DNA of 64,000 nt from Aestuariibius insulae. Its GTDB lineage: Bacteria; Pseudomonadota; Alphaproteobacteria; Rhodobacterales; Rhodobacteraceae. The translations under genes were made by a program, and so were the position numbers. The notes under the pieces are model-generated. The model saw only the letters and a program-made list of their open reading frames with translations, was not told the DNA's origin and ran no database searches. Location of the stretch: the NCBI RefSeq assembly GCF_040783535.2, contig NZ_JBFONW020000001.1, positions 868,001 to 932,000 of the forward strand. The letters run 5' to 3'. Positions 1-8,176 of the stretch are shown here, in pieces (position 1 is the stretch's first letter; each line of letters begins with the position of its first letter).

Positions 1-1172
1 AAGGGATCGCGCGCCTTCTTCCGGCGCTTGAAGATCCGGGTCAGCATCGGCTCGGTCTTCAGGTGCGCATCCTCCATCGCCACAAGGAAGATTCGCGTCA
101 GGTCTCCGACCGCGGTGGCCTGCAGGAAATAATCCTGCATGAAATGCTCGACACCGCGCCGCCCCGAATGGTCACGATAGCCCATCGCATCGGCTACCTC
201 GACCTGCATGTCAAAGGTCAGCTGATCCATCGCCCGGTTCGTCAGCAGATGCAGATGGCAGCGCACGGCCCAGAGGAAATCCTCTGCCTCGCGGAAGGTC
301 TCGAACTCCTCGGCGGTAAAAAAGCCCAGATCAACCAGCTCGCGCGCGTCGCTGACCCCGTTGACGTATTTGGCGATCCAAAAGAGCGATTGCAGATCGC
401 GCAGCCCGCCTTTGCCCTCCTTGACGTTGGGCTCGACCATGTAGCGCTGCCCGCCCTGCTTGCGGTGCCGCTCGGCCCGTTCGGCCAGCTTGGCCTCCAC
501 AAAATCCGAAGCCGTCGACTTGAAGAGATCCCCCCAAAGCCGCTTTTGCAGGTCGTCCGCAGGCGCAGGATCCCCGCCCAGAAACCGGTATTCCACAAGG
601 CTGGTGCGAATCGTGTAATCGTCGCGCGCCAGCTTCAGGCACTCCTTCACCGTCCGGCTGGCATGGCCGACCTTCAGCTTCAGATCCCACAGGACGTAGA
701 GCATCTCCTCGATGATCGCCTCGGCCCGGGGCGTCATCTGCCGCTCGGTGAGAAAAAGAAGATCGACGTCACTATGCAGCGCCATCTCGCCTCGGCCATA
801 GCCTCCGACCGCAATCATCGCGAGCGGCTCGGTCTTGGACGCTGGCGGATGGATCCGGGTTGCGATCAGATCGAACAGCGCCAGAACAATGCGGTCCGTC
901 AGCCAGGCATAGCTGCGCGTCGCCGGACGCGAGGCATGGGGCGCTGCGCGAAAGGCCTCCGCGATGACCGCCAGCCCATGGCTCCGCGCCGCTTTGAGGC
1001 AGGCTACAATCTGCGCCCGTCGCGCGCTGCCGGACGCGGCCAAAGACGCCTCCAGCGCCGCCGCAATTGCCGCGCTGTCGTAGATCTCTCGGGCTGGGGC
1101 GATCAGGCCGCGTTCGGCCTGATCCTCTGGATCAGAAACCGGCGCCGCCGAATCTCGAAGGGGCTGGGTCAA
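1..1172 (-). CDS. glnD: [Protein-PII] uridylyltransferase GlnD, N-terminal part
   Basis: Bifunctional uridylyltransferase/uridylyl-removing enzyme that modifies PII proteins in response to glutamine. The reading frame on the minus strand is open from about 1172 to the window edge. It carries the nucleotidyltransferase signature GGYGRGE followed by HSDVDLLFL (about residues 121-140) and then the GlnD-typical VEPNVKEGKGGLRDLQ segment. The C-terminal HD and ACT domains lie outside the window. No ATG precedes the conserved start; I propose a TTG at 1172, inside the 3' end of the upstream lipoprotein gene (overlap about 40 bp), so the start is uncertain. Identity is secure from the motifs; only the start and missing end are open. 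Confidence 0.9.
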   Translation of the reverse strand, partial: MTQPLRDSAAPVSDPEDQAERGLIAPAREIYDSAAIAAALEASLAASGSARRAQIVACLKAARSHGLAVIAEAFRAAPHASRPATRSYAWLTDRIVLALFDLIATRIHPPASKTEPLAMIAVGGYGRGEMALHSDVDLLFLTERQMTPRAEAIIEEMLYVLWDLKLKVGHASRTVKECLKLARDDYTIRTSLVEYRFLGGDPAPADDLQKRLWGDLFKSTASDFVEAKLAERAERHRKQGGQRYMVEPNVKEGKGGLRDLQSLFWIAKYVNGVSDARELVDLGFFTAEEFETFREAEDFLWAVRCHLHLLTNRAMDQLTFDMQVEVADAMGYRDHSGRRGVEHFMQDYFLQATAVGDLTRIFLVAMEDAHLKTEPMLTRIFKRRKKARDP

Positions 1173-2295
1173 GGATGACGACCTGATTGTTGCGCAGCTC
1201 GGCAACCGCGAGCGCCCTCTCATTAGTGCCATCGGTCCGCAAACGGAAGATGCCGCCCGTGCCCCGGAAACCGGACCGTTGCGTCAGGGCCCGGCTGCTC
1301 AGCGCCTGCCGGTTGCCCGAGCTGATCAGCGCGCCGACCGCAGCGATCCCGTCATAGGCCAGCCCTGCAATCGGATGCGGAGGTTGCCCGTAAGCTGCCC
1401 GATAGCGGGCCTCGAACTGACGCTGCAGCGATTGGTCCGGCACCGTGAACAGACCGCCCTGCAAGGCAGGCAGCGACTGGAACCGCGCTTCGGAATTCCA
1501 CCGGGTCAGACCGACCAGCTGCACCGGAGCGCGCTCCTTGATGCCGGTCGAGATCAGCGACAGCTCATCTCCGGGCACCGCCGTGGTAAAGACGGCCTGC
1601 GCGCCCGTGCTCTGGACCGCATTTGCAATCGGACCCGCCGCGCTCTGGATCCCGTTCTGGGACAAGGGATAGCTCTGGACGGCCGCAACGGTCCCGCCAT
1701 TCTGCTGGACGGCGCCGACGATAGCGTCGCGTCCGGCATTTCCGGGGACGGTGTCGGCATGGGCCACCACATAGCTGCGGATCCCTGTCCGGCGCCCATA
1801 ACGGACCAGCCGGTCAGCGGTGTTGCGGAAGGTCGGGCCCAGCACGAAGACGTTGCCGCCTGCAATCGCGGTGTTGTTCGAGAAGGCCAGCACGTTGATG
1901 CCTTCATCGGCGACAGCCACGCCAGCGGCATTCGCGGCCTCGGCAAAGAGCGGTCCCAGAATAATCTGCGCGCCTTCATCAACGGCCCGCTGCGCGGCGC
2001 TCGCCGCCGTGCCGGGGCGACCGGCGGTGTTGTAGACCTGAAGATCGATCCGCGCGCCATTGAGATCGCGGATGGCAAGCCGGGCCGCGTTTTCGAGGTT
2101 GCGGGCCAGTAAGGCATCTGTGCCAGACCCCGATCCGCCCGGAACCAGCAGGGCCACACGCACCGGCGCATTCGGATCGACCGCTCCGCCGCCGCCTCCG
2201 GTTTCAAGCGGCGCACAGGCAGCCGCCCCCAGAAGGGCAAGGGCAGCAAAGAGGCGAAGCGCCGCCTTGCGGGCGGTTTGGAAACGGGCAATCAT
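1132..2295 (-). CDS. LpoA-like periplasmic-binding lipoprotein (penicillin-binding protein activator)
   Basis: Predicted outer-membrane or periplasmic lipoprotein of 387 aa with a type 1 periplasmic-binding fold (Peripla_BP_6/LpoA family), proposed in this family to activate penicillin-binding proteins. Residues 1-27 form a lipoprotein signal ending in GAAAC (Cys27). A glycine-rich linker follows, then VRVALLVPGGSGSG, the usual start of the binding fold. The ATG at 2295 has an AAGGAGA ribosome binding site 7 bases upstream, which decides the start over an upstream extension. It lies divergently from rsmI, as in many alphaproteobacteria. The PBP-activator role is known only for gammaproteobacterial LpoA and is inferred here. 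Confidence 0.8.
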   Translation of the reverse strand: MIARFQTARKAALRLFAALALLGAAACAPLETGGGGGAVDPNAPVRVALLVPGGSGSGTDALLARNLENAARLAIRDLNGARIDLQVYNTAGRPGTAASAAQRAVDEGAQIILGPLFAEAANAAGVAVADEGINVLAFSNNTAIAGGNVFVLGPTFRNTADRLVRYGRRTGIRSYVVAHADTVPGNAGRDAIVGAVQQNGGTVAAVQSYPLSQNGIQSAAGPIANAVQSTGAQAVFTTAVPGDELSLISTGIKERAPVQLVGLTRWNSEARFQSLPALQGGLFTVPDQSLQRQFEARYRAAYGQPPHPIAGLAYDGIAAVGALISSGNRQALSSRALTQRSGFRGTGGIFRLRTDGTNERALAVAELRNNQVVILDPAPSRFGGAGF

Positions 2296-2391
2296 GCGTA
2301 ATCTCTCCTTGCAGAAGCTGGCAGCGCCGCGCGCATCGGGCGACCTTTGACGCAGAGCGGATAATAAGCAAGAGGGGCCATCGGTCGAGTC

Positions 2392-3252
2392 ATGAATTAC
2401 GGCACCAGGCCACTCTCCGCCGGGCTCTACCTCGTGGCGACCCCCATCGGAACCGCCCGCGACATCACCCTGCGCGCCCTCGACGTGCTGGCCACGGCCC
2501 ATGTCATCGCCTCTGAAGACACCCGGACGAGCCGCAAGCTGATGGACATTCACGGCATCCCGCTGGGCGACCGCCCGCTGGTCGCCTATCACGACCATAG
2601 CACCGACGCGGTGCGCCAGCGCCTGCTCTCCGAGATCGCGGCAGGCCGGGCTGTCGCCTACATGTCCGAGGCCGGAACGCCCCTGATCGCCGATCCCGGC
2701 TTCGCCTTGGCCCGCGCCGCCGCCGAAGAGGACTTGCCGGTGATCTCGGTCCCCGGCCCCTCCGCCGTTCTGGCGGCACTCACCGTCGGAGGCCTTCCCA
2801 CCGACCGGTTTTTCTTCGCAGGTTTCCTGCCGAACACCAAAACGGCGCGGCACGCGGCCCTGACAGAGCTGTCGCCGATCCCCGGAACGCTGGTCTTTTA
2901 CGAAAGCCCCAAGCGGCTAAACGATATGTTAACGGATGCGCGCGATGCTCTGGGGGCAGACCGGCAAGCCGCAATCTGCCGGGAGCTGACGAAAAAGTTC
3001 GAAGAGGTCGCGCGCGGATCTCTGGACGATCTGGTCCGCCAATTCGCGGATCGCTCCGTCAAGGGAGAGGTCGTTGTCCTGATCGACCGCCCCCGACATG
3101 CGGCAGCCGACCCGGCAGAGATCGAGGCGGCGCTGAAGGACGCGATGAAGACGCTGCGCGTCAAGGATGCGGCCACGCTGGTCGCGGGAAGCTACGGATT
3201 GCCCCGGCGGGAGGTGTATCAAGCCGCCCTTAGAATGGAGAAAGACGAATGA
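2392..3252 (+). CDS. rsmI: 16S rRNA (cytidine(1402)-2'-O)-methyltransferase RsmI
   Basis: SAM-dependent tetrapyrrole-methylase-fold enzyme that 2'-O-methylates C1402 in the 16S rRNA decoding centre. The 286-aa length is normal. Residues 12-30 (LYLVATPIGTARDITLRAL) and the ASEDTRTSRKL segment near residue 40 are hallmark RsmI motifs; SEAGTPLIADPG and VPGPSAVLAALTVGGLPTDRF form the SAM-binding region. The stop overlaps the start of the YraN gene by 4 bp (ATGA), so the two are translationally coupled, a common pairing. The gene is divergent from the LpoA-like lipoprotein gene. Confidence 0.95.
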   Translation: MNYGTRPLSAGLYLVATPIGTARDITLRALDVLATAHVIASEDTRTSRKLMDIHGIPLGDRPLVAYHDHSTDAVRQRLLSEIAAGRAVAYMSEAGTPLIADPGFALARAAAEEDLPVISVPGPSAVLAALTVGGLPTDRFFFAGFLPNTKTARHAALTELSPIPGTLVFYESPKRLNDMLTDARDALGADRQAAICRELTKKFEEVARGSLDDLVRQFADRSVKGEVVVLIDRPRHAAADPAEIEAALKDAMKTLRVKDAATLVAGSYGLPRREVYQAALRMEKDE

Positions 3253-3632
3253 AAACGCAAAAGGCGCATCGGGGCAAAACGTCTTACGAGGCAGGGGTCA
3301 CAGCCGAAGAAACGGTCGTGGACCGCTATCGTCGGCGCGGCTGCGAAATTGCCGCGCGCCGTTGGCGCGGCAGCATCGGCGAGATCGACCTGATCCTCCG
3401 CGATCCGGCCGAAGACGGTCTGATCTTTGTCGAGGTCAAGAAAAGCCGCAGTTTCGACAGCGCCATCGCCCGGGTCGGCGCGAAACAGATGGAACGGATT
3501 TGCGCCACCGCCAGTGAATTTGCTGGCGGCGAGCCGCGCGGCCTGCTGACCGAGATGCGGTTCGACGTGGCGCTCGTCGATGGCATTGGCGATGTCCGGA
3601 TCCTCGAAAACGCCTTCGGTGAAGCGGCCTAG
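3249..3632 (+). CDS. YraN family protein (UPF0102), endonuclease-like fold
   Basis: 127-aa protein of the YraN/UPF0102 family, a restriction-endonuclease-like fold related to Holliday junction resolvases, of unproven function. The motif order is typical: GVTAEETVVDRYRRRGCEIAARRW, then GEIDLIL and FVEVKKS, giving the E...D...ExK pattern (GEIDLI near residue 43, VEVKKS near residue 60). It overlaps rsmI by 4 bp and is followed by gshB after 68 bp. K-x-S rather than the frequent K-x-R follows the ExK core. Function cannot be stated beyond likely nucleic-acid binding. Confidence 0.85.
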   Translation: MKTQKAHRGKTSYEAGVTAEETVVDRYRRRGCEIAARRWRGSIGEIDLILRDPAEDGLIFVEVKKSRSFDSAIARVGAKQMERICATASEFAGGEPRGLLTEMRFDVALVDGIGDVRILENAFGEAA

Positions 3633-3700
3633 ACCATTGCCAGCGGCATTTGGCTGCGCCATCTAAGGGCCGAACCCGGTCCCGGATGGAGATGCCCGAA

Positions 3701-4654
3701 ATGCCCCTCAAAATCGCCTTCCAGATGGATCCGATCGAGGCGGTCGATATCGACGCTGACAGCAGCTTCCGTCTGGCCGAAGAGGCGCAGGCGCGCGGCC
3801 ATGAGATCTTTACCTATACCCCCGATGCGCTCGCCTTCGAGGAGGGCGAAATCACCGCAACCGGGCGGCCCACCACGCTGCGCCGCGAGCGCGGAAACCA
3901 TGTCAGCTTCGGCGAGGCCCAGCATCGCGCCCTGACTGAATTCGACGTTGTCTGGCTGCGCCAGGATCCGCCCTTCGACATGGGATATATTACGACAACC
4001 CACCTGTTGGACCGCATCCGTCAAGACACCCTCGTCGTCAACGACCCGTTCTGGGTGCGCAACTACCCTGAAAAGCTGCTCGTCCTCGACTTCCCGGACC
4101 TCATTCCGGCTACCACTATCGCCCGCGATCTAGCGACCCTGCGCCGCTTTCGCGAGCGCCACGGTGACATGATCCTCAAACCGCTCTACGGCAATGGCGG
4201 GGCGGGGGTCTTCAAGCTGGCCAAGGGCGACAGCAACCTCGCCTCCCTCCACGAGCTGTTCTGCGGCCTTAATTCCGAGCCGCTGATCGCCCAACAGTTC
4301 CTCCCCGATGTCAGCCAGGGCGACAAGCGCATCATCCTCGTCGATGGAGATCCTGTCGGCGCCATCAACCGCGTCCCCGCCTCGGGCGAGACCCGCTCGA
4401 ACATGCATGTCGGCGGCCGCCCCGAGCCCTCGGGCCTCACAGACCGCGACCGCGAGATCTGCGCGGCCATTGGCCCGCTGCTCAAGGAAAAGGGTCAGGT
4501 CTTCGTCGGCATCGACGTGATCGGCGACTACCTGACGGAGATCAACGTGACCTCTCCCACCGGCATCCAAGAGCTGGAACACTTCGACAACGTCAATATC
4601 GCAGGCCAGATCTGGGACGCGATCGACCGCCGCCTCACGGCACGGCAGAGCTGA
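3701..4654 (+). CDS. gshB: Glutathione synthase
   Basis: ATP-grasp ligase joining gamma-glutamylcysteine and glycine to form glutathione in the cytoplasm. The 317-aa product starts MPLKIAFQMDPIEAV, the classical GshB N-terminus, and contains VVWLRQDPPFDMGYI, the ATP-grasp segment MILKPLYGNGGAGVF and the C-terminal INVTSPTGIQELE metal/ATP site. The ATG at 3701 is preceded by GGAG at a spacing of 9 and is chosen over two upstream in-frame ATGs because the family begins M(x)KIAFQMDP. Its 3' end overlaps the convergent comM gene by 20 bp. Two glutathione S-transferase genes occur elsewhere in the window. Confidence 0.95.
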   Translation: MPLKIAFQMDPIEAVDIDADSSFRLAEEAQARGHEIFTYTPDALAFEEGEITATGRPTTLRRERGNHVSFGEAQHRALTEFDVVWLRQDPPFDMGYITTTHLLDRIRQDTLVVNDPFWVRNYPEKLLVLDFPDLIPATTIARDLATLRRFRERHGDMILKPLYGNGGAGVFKLAKGDSNLASLHELFCGLNSEPLIAQQFLPDVSQGDKRIILVDGDPVGAINRVPASGETRSNMHVGGRPEPSGLTDRDREICAAIGPLLKEKGQVFVGIDVIGDYLTEINVTSPTGIQELEHFDNVNIAGQIWDAIDRRLTARQS

Positions 4655-6146
4655 CGCGATAGCTCACTGCCTCGGCCACATGGGGCCTTCGCACGTCCTC
4701 TGAGCCCGCAAGATCCGCAATCGTCCGCGCCACCCGCAGCACCCGGTGATAGCCCCGCGCCGACAGACCAAACCGCTCGGCCACCGTCGAGAGAAGCGCG
4801 CGCCCGTCCGCATCGGGCGTCGCCATCTCCTCCAAAGCGGTCCCTTCCAGATCCGCGTTCACGCGAACCCCGTCCAGTCCGCCATACCGCGCCGCCTGCA
4901 CGTCCCGCGCCGTCGCGACCCGTGCCGCGATCACCTCCGACGGATCCCCATCATCCGGCAAATCCAGATCGGCAAAGGCCACCGGCGGCACGTCCACCCT
5001 CAGATCGAACCGATCCATCAGCGGCCCCGAGATCTTGCCCATATAATCTTCCCCGCAGCCCGGCACCCTTGCGCAGGCCCGCGCCGGATCGCTCAGATAA
5101 CCGCAGCGGCAGGGATTGGCGGCAGCCACCAGCATGAACCGGCAGGGATAGTGGATATGCGCATTGGCCCGCGCCACCATCACCTCCCCGGTCTCGATCG
5201 GCTGGCGCAGCGTCTCCAGCACCTGCCGGGGGAATTCCGGAAGCTCGTCGAGGAACAGCACCCCGTTATGGGCCAGGCTGATCTCGCCGGGTTTCGCACC
5301 GCGCCCGCCGCCGATGATCGCTGCCTGCGAGGCCGTGTGATGCGGATCGCGAAAGGGCCGTGCCCGGCTGATCCCGCCTTCATCCAGCAGCCCCGACAGC
5401 GAATGGACCATCGACGTCTCCAGCGCCTCCGCGGCCGTCAGCGGCGGCAGGATCCCCGGCAGCCGCTTGGCCATCATCGATTTGCCCGATCCCGGCGTTC
5501 CGATCAGCAGCGCATGGTGGCGCCCCGCCGCCGCGATCTCCAGCGCCCGCTTGGCCCGTTCCTGCCCTTTGACATCGCGCAGGCAGGGGCCATTGCGCTC
5601 CAGCGTGACCTCCCCAGGCTCCGCCGGAGATAAAACCTGTTGCCCCGTGAAATGCCGCACAACCTCGCCCAATGATCCTGCTCCGATCACCGCACAGGCC
5701 CCGACCCAGGCGGCCTCGGGGCCGCAGGCACTCGGACACAGCAGCATCCGGTCCTCCTCTGCGGCGGCCATCGCGGCGGGCAACGCGCCGATCACCGGCA
5801 CCAGCGACCCGTCGAGCGACAGCTCTCCCAAGGCCACCGCGCCCGCCACGTCCTCGCGCGGCAGAACGTCGATCGCAGCCAAAAGCGCCAAAGCAATTGG
5901 CAGGTCGAAATGCGAGCCGTCCTTGGGCAGATCCGCTGGAGAGAGGTTCACCGTGATCCGCTTGGCGGGCAGCGCGAGGTTCATCGCCGTCATCGCAGCG
6001 CGCACCCGCTCCTTGGCCTCGCTCACCGCCTTGTTGGGCAGGCCCACGATCGAGAAGGCCGGCATGCCCGGCGTGACCGCGCATTGTACCTCGACGAGGC
6101 GCGCTTCGACCCCTTCAAAGGCCACCGTATAGGCCAAAGCGGTCAT
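4635..6146 (-). CDS. comM: YifB/ComM family Mg-chelatase-like AAA+ ATPase
   Basis: 503-aa AAA+ helicase-like ATPase. In competent bacteria ComM promotes branch migration during integration of transformed DNA. The N-terminal ChlI-like domain (residues 1-170, with FSIVGLPNKAVSEAKERVRAA) precedes the Mg-chelatase AAA+ core with Walker A GTPGSGKS at 216-223 and LFLDELPEF as Walker B. The cysteine-rich NPCRCGY...C...C segment and the C-terminal GYHRVLRVARTIADL domain are family-typical. The ATG at 6146 has GGAGGG upstream. It is convergent with and overlaps gshB. Whether this organism is naturally competent cannot be told from the window. Confidence 0.93.
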   Translation of the reverse strand: MTALAYTVAFEGVEARLVEVQCAVTPGMPAFSIVGLPNKAVSEAKERVRAAMTAMNLALPAKRITVNLSPADLPKDGSHFDLPIALALLAAIDVLPREDVAGAVALGELSLDGSLVPVIGALPAAMAAAEEDRMLLCPSACGPEAAWVGACAVIGAGSLGEVVRHFTGQQVLSPAEPGEVTLERNGPCLRDVKGQERAKRALEIAAAGRHHALLIGTPGSGKSMMAKRLPGILPPLTAAEALETSMVHSLSGLLDEGGISRARPFRDPHHTASQAAIIGGGRGAKPGEISLAHNGVLFLDELPEFPRQVLETLRQPIETGEVMVARANAHIHYPCRFMLVAAANPCRCGYLSDPARACARVPGCGEDYMGKISGPLMDRFDLRVDVPPVAFADLDLPDDGDPSEVIAARVATARDVQAARYGGLDGVRVNADLEGTALEEMATPDADGRALLSTVAERFGLSARGYHRVLRVARTIADLAGSEDVRRPHVAEAVSYRVSSAVP

Positions 6147-6238
6147 CCCGCGCCCTCCGTTCCTTGTTGGTTAACGGCCTAGCGCGAAGAGGGTTTAGGA
6201 ATGGTAAACGCCCCCAGGATCAAGAGAGGCCAGCCCGA

Positions 6239-6907
6239 TCAGCCGGGCCAGTCCGCCTGCGGATAGCTCCGAGCATACCACGGCAGATCCGGCCCCTCGG
6301 TCAGCGCCAGCGCGCGCCAGGCCCGGAACGACGGCTCCTCCAGATGCGCACGGACATAGGCCGCCGCGCTCTCTGACACGTTCAGCCCATAGCCCGCGAT
6401 CCGCGCCGCGACAGGCGTATAGAAGGCATCCGCGGCGCTATATTCCCCGCAAAGCCACGGCCCCCCGAACCGGTCCAAAGCATAATCCCAGATCCGCTCA
6501 AGCCGCCGCAGATCGGCGGCCACGCCATCGCCCGGATCCCAATCCTGATAGGCCACCCGGAGGTTCATCGGGCAGACCTCGCGCAGCGCGCCGAACCCCG
6601 AATGCATCTCCGCGGCCAGCGACCGCGCGACCGCCCGGGCAGGGGCGTCTTCCGGCCAGATCGACGGATGCGCCTCGGCTAGCGTCTCCGCCACGGCGAG
6701 CGAATCCCAGACCGGCGTTCCGTCCGCCAGAACAAGCGTCGGCACCGTCCGGGACGGGGTAGCGCGCTCCAGCTGCGCCTCCACATCGCGGCTCAGGAAG
6801 GAAACGTAGGAGATGTCGGCATCGATGTCCCAACGATCGACAAGCAGCCAGGCCCGCAGGGACCAGCTCGAATAGGCGCGGTCGCCCAGAATAAGATGAT
6901 AGGTCAT
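6239..6907 (-). CDS. Glutathione S-transferase family protein
   Basis: 222-aa cytosolic GST-fold protein. The N-terminal thioredoxin-like domain shows RAYSSWSLRAWLLVDRW with the catalytic-position Ser in the SSWSLR turn, then RTVPTLVLADGTPVWDSLAVAETLAE, the cis-Pro and glutathione-binding DS pair. The C-terminal helical domain contains the N-capping-box-like GEYSAADAFYTPVAARI. The SSWSLR turn resembles YfcF/maleylacetoacetate-isomerase-like (zeta-type) GSTs. It stands alone between comM and the phosphatase gene. Substrate unknown. Confidence 0.9.
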   Translation of the reverse strand: MTYHLILGDRAYSSWSLRAWLLVDRWDIDADISYVSFLSRDVEAQLERATPSRTVPTLVLADGTPVWDSLAVAETLAEAHPSIWPEDAPARAVARSLAAEMHSGFGALREVCPMNLRVAYQDWDPGDGVAADLRRLERIWDYALDRFGGPWLCGEYSAADAFYTPVAARIAGYGLNVSESAAAYVRAHLEEPSFRAWRALALTEGPDLPWYARSYPQADWPG

Positions 6908-6982
6908 GCCCCGATCCTGCGCGGAGGACCGGGACGGCTCAAACGAAAGATCGTGTGCCGCCTCATCGCGTTTCGTGATGGG

Positions 6983-7558
6983 TCAGGGCAGCCGGTTCAC
7001 GAAACCCACGGACCAATCAGAGCCGTGCTGCTCCAGCAACGTGACCGAAAGCGGATCGATCTTCATCCGAAACGCTGCCTGGGCGCTCAGATCCAGCGCC
7101 CGCTGAACCTGCGTCAGGATCGCCCCGAAATGACAGACGACCACCAGATCCTCCGCTTCCTGCGCCATCTCCTCATCCACCGCCGCCGTCACCCGTGCCG
7201 CCAAATCGTCCCAGCTTTCGCCGCCGGGCGCGCGCACTGCACCGGGCACCTCCCAAAAGGCCCGGATCTGATCCGGGGCCTCCGCGTCGATCTCGGCAAA
7301 GCTGCGATCCTCCCAATCGCCGAAATGGATCTCTCTCAACCCGTCTCGATGTGCCCTGCGCGACCGCTCCCCTCCGATCCGGTCCGCCGTCGCCACCGCA
7401 CGGCTCAGATCGGAGGATATGACCTGCGCTGTCTCGGGCAGTGCCGCGCTCAGCCGCCCAAGAGCCGCGTCATCGCTCAGATCGGCCGCCCGGTCGGTCC
7501 AGCCTATCATCGTCTTGGCATGGGTCGGCCCGTGCCGCACCAGCCACAGACGGCTCAT
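6983..7558 (-). CDS. Histidine phosphatase family protein, possible alpha-ribazole phosphatase (CobC-like)
   Basis: 191-aa histidine phosphatase. The phospho-acceptor RHG lies at residues 8-10 (LWLVRHGPT), GWTDRAADLS and SSDLSRAVATAD follow, and the second catalytic His is in VVVCHFGAILTQ. REIHFGDWEDRSF resembles the CobC GxWEG segment. The start ATG at 7558 overlaps the stop of the adenosylcobinamide kinase gene by 4 bp (ATGA), so the two are co-translated. This context suggests dephosphorylation of alpha-ribazole phosphate or adenosylcobalamin phosphate at the end of cobalamin assembly. The exact substrate is inferred from context; a general phosphoglycerate-mutase-like phosphatase is the alternative. 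Confidence 0.8.
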   Translation of the reverse strand: MSRLWLVRHGPTHAKTMIGWTDRAADLSDDAALGRLSAALPETAQVISSDLSRAVATADRIGGERSRRAHRDGLREIHFGDWEDRSFAEIDAEAPDQIRAFWEVPGAVRAPGGESWDDLAARVTAAVDEEMAQEAEDLVVVCHFGAILTQVQRALDLSAQAAFRMKIDPLSVTLLEQHGSDWSVGFVNRLP

Positions 7559-8079
7559 GACAACTCGCCCTTCAGCACTTGAGGCAACCCGGCCGTCACC
7601 ATCACCACCAGATCCGCCCGCGCTGCGAGCCTCTGGTTCAGCCCGCCCTGCGCCCGCTGGAACCGGCGTCCCAGCGCGGTCTCGGGCACGATCCCGCCGC
7701 TCACATCGTTGCTGACGATTACCACTGGTCCGGCGCGCGCATCCATCGCCTTCAGCACGGCGTCCCCCGCCGCCTCGTGATCCGCCTCGGCGAGTATCAG
7801 ATTGGTCAGCCACAGCGTCGCGCAATCGACCAACACCGCGGCCTCCTCCGGTGCCCCGGCGATGGCTTCAGCCAGCGCGACAGGAGCCTCGACTGTCCTC
7901 CACCGCTGGTTGCGCCGCATTTTGTGATCGGAAATTCTCGCGTCCAGCTCGGCGTCTATAAATTGGGCAGTCGCGACGTAGACCCCTTGTTTTTCCGAGG
8001 CTTCGACAAGGCGCTCCGCGAACACAGACTTGCCCGATGCCGCGCCGCCTAGGACCAATGTGAACTTTTGCAACGTCAT
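7555..8079 (-). CDS. cobU: Bifunctional adenosylcobinamide kinase / adenosylcobinamide-phosphate guanylyltransferase
   Basis: CobU/CobP enzyme of nucleotide-loop assembly in cobalamin synthesis. It phosphorylates adenosylcobinamide and then transfers GMP. The 174-aa length is normal. The P-loop LVLGGAASGKSVFAER is at residues 8-23, followed by YVATAQ, HKMRRNQRWRTVEAP and VLVDCATLWLTNLIL, all CobU hallmarks. The catalytic His is in the HKMRR segment. The ATG at 8079 gives the canonical MTLQKFTLVLGGAASGKS start, so an upstream in-frame extension is rejected. It shares a roughly 100-bp intergenic region with the divergent rpoH gene. Confidence 0.93.
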   Translation of the reverse strand: MTLQKFTLVLGGAASGKSVFAERLVEASEKQGVYVATAQFIDAELDARISDHKMRRNQRWRTVEAPVALAEAIAGAPEEAAVLVDCATLWLTNLILAEADHEAAGDAVLKAMDARAGPVVIVSNDVSGGIVPETALGRRFQRAQGGLNQRLAARADLVVMVTAGLPQVLKGELS

Positions 8080-8093
8080 CCACGCAACTTTAT

Positions 8094-8120
8094 TGATCCA
8101 GCCGAGTTTGACCGTCGTAG
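8094..8120 (+). promoter_or_regulatory. Candidate RpoE (ECF11/ChrR-type) promoter of rpoH
   Basis: TGATCC at 8094-8099 is followed after 16 bases by CGTAG at 8116-8120, and the rpoH ATG lies 57 bases further on. In Rhodobacter the singlet-oxygen sigma factor RpoE recognises a TGATCC -35 and a -10 region containing CGTA, and rpoHII is a known RpoE target there. The match and position are seen in the sequence; the regulation is inferred. Confidence 0.5.
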
Positions 8121-8176
8121 CATGAGTGTATCGCAAGTCCCAGAAGCGATACGTCTGTCAGAGTGAGGAAAAGCCC

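Noticed and set aside
1279..2112. Plus-strand frame opposite the LpoA-like gene
   Set aside because: No conserved motif, while the minus frame has a lipoprotein signal and binding fold.
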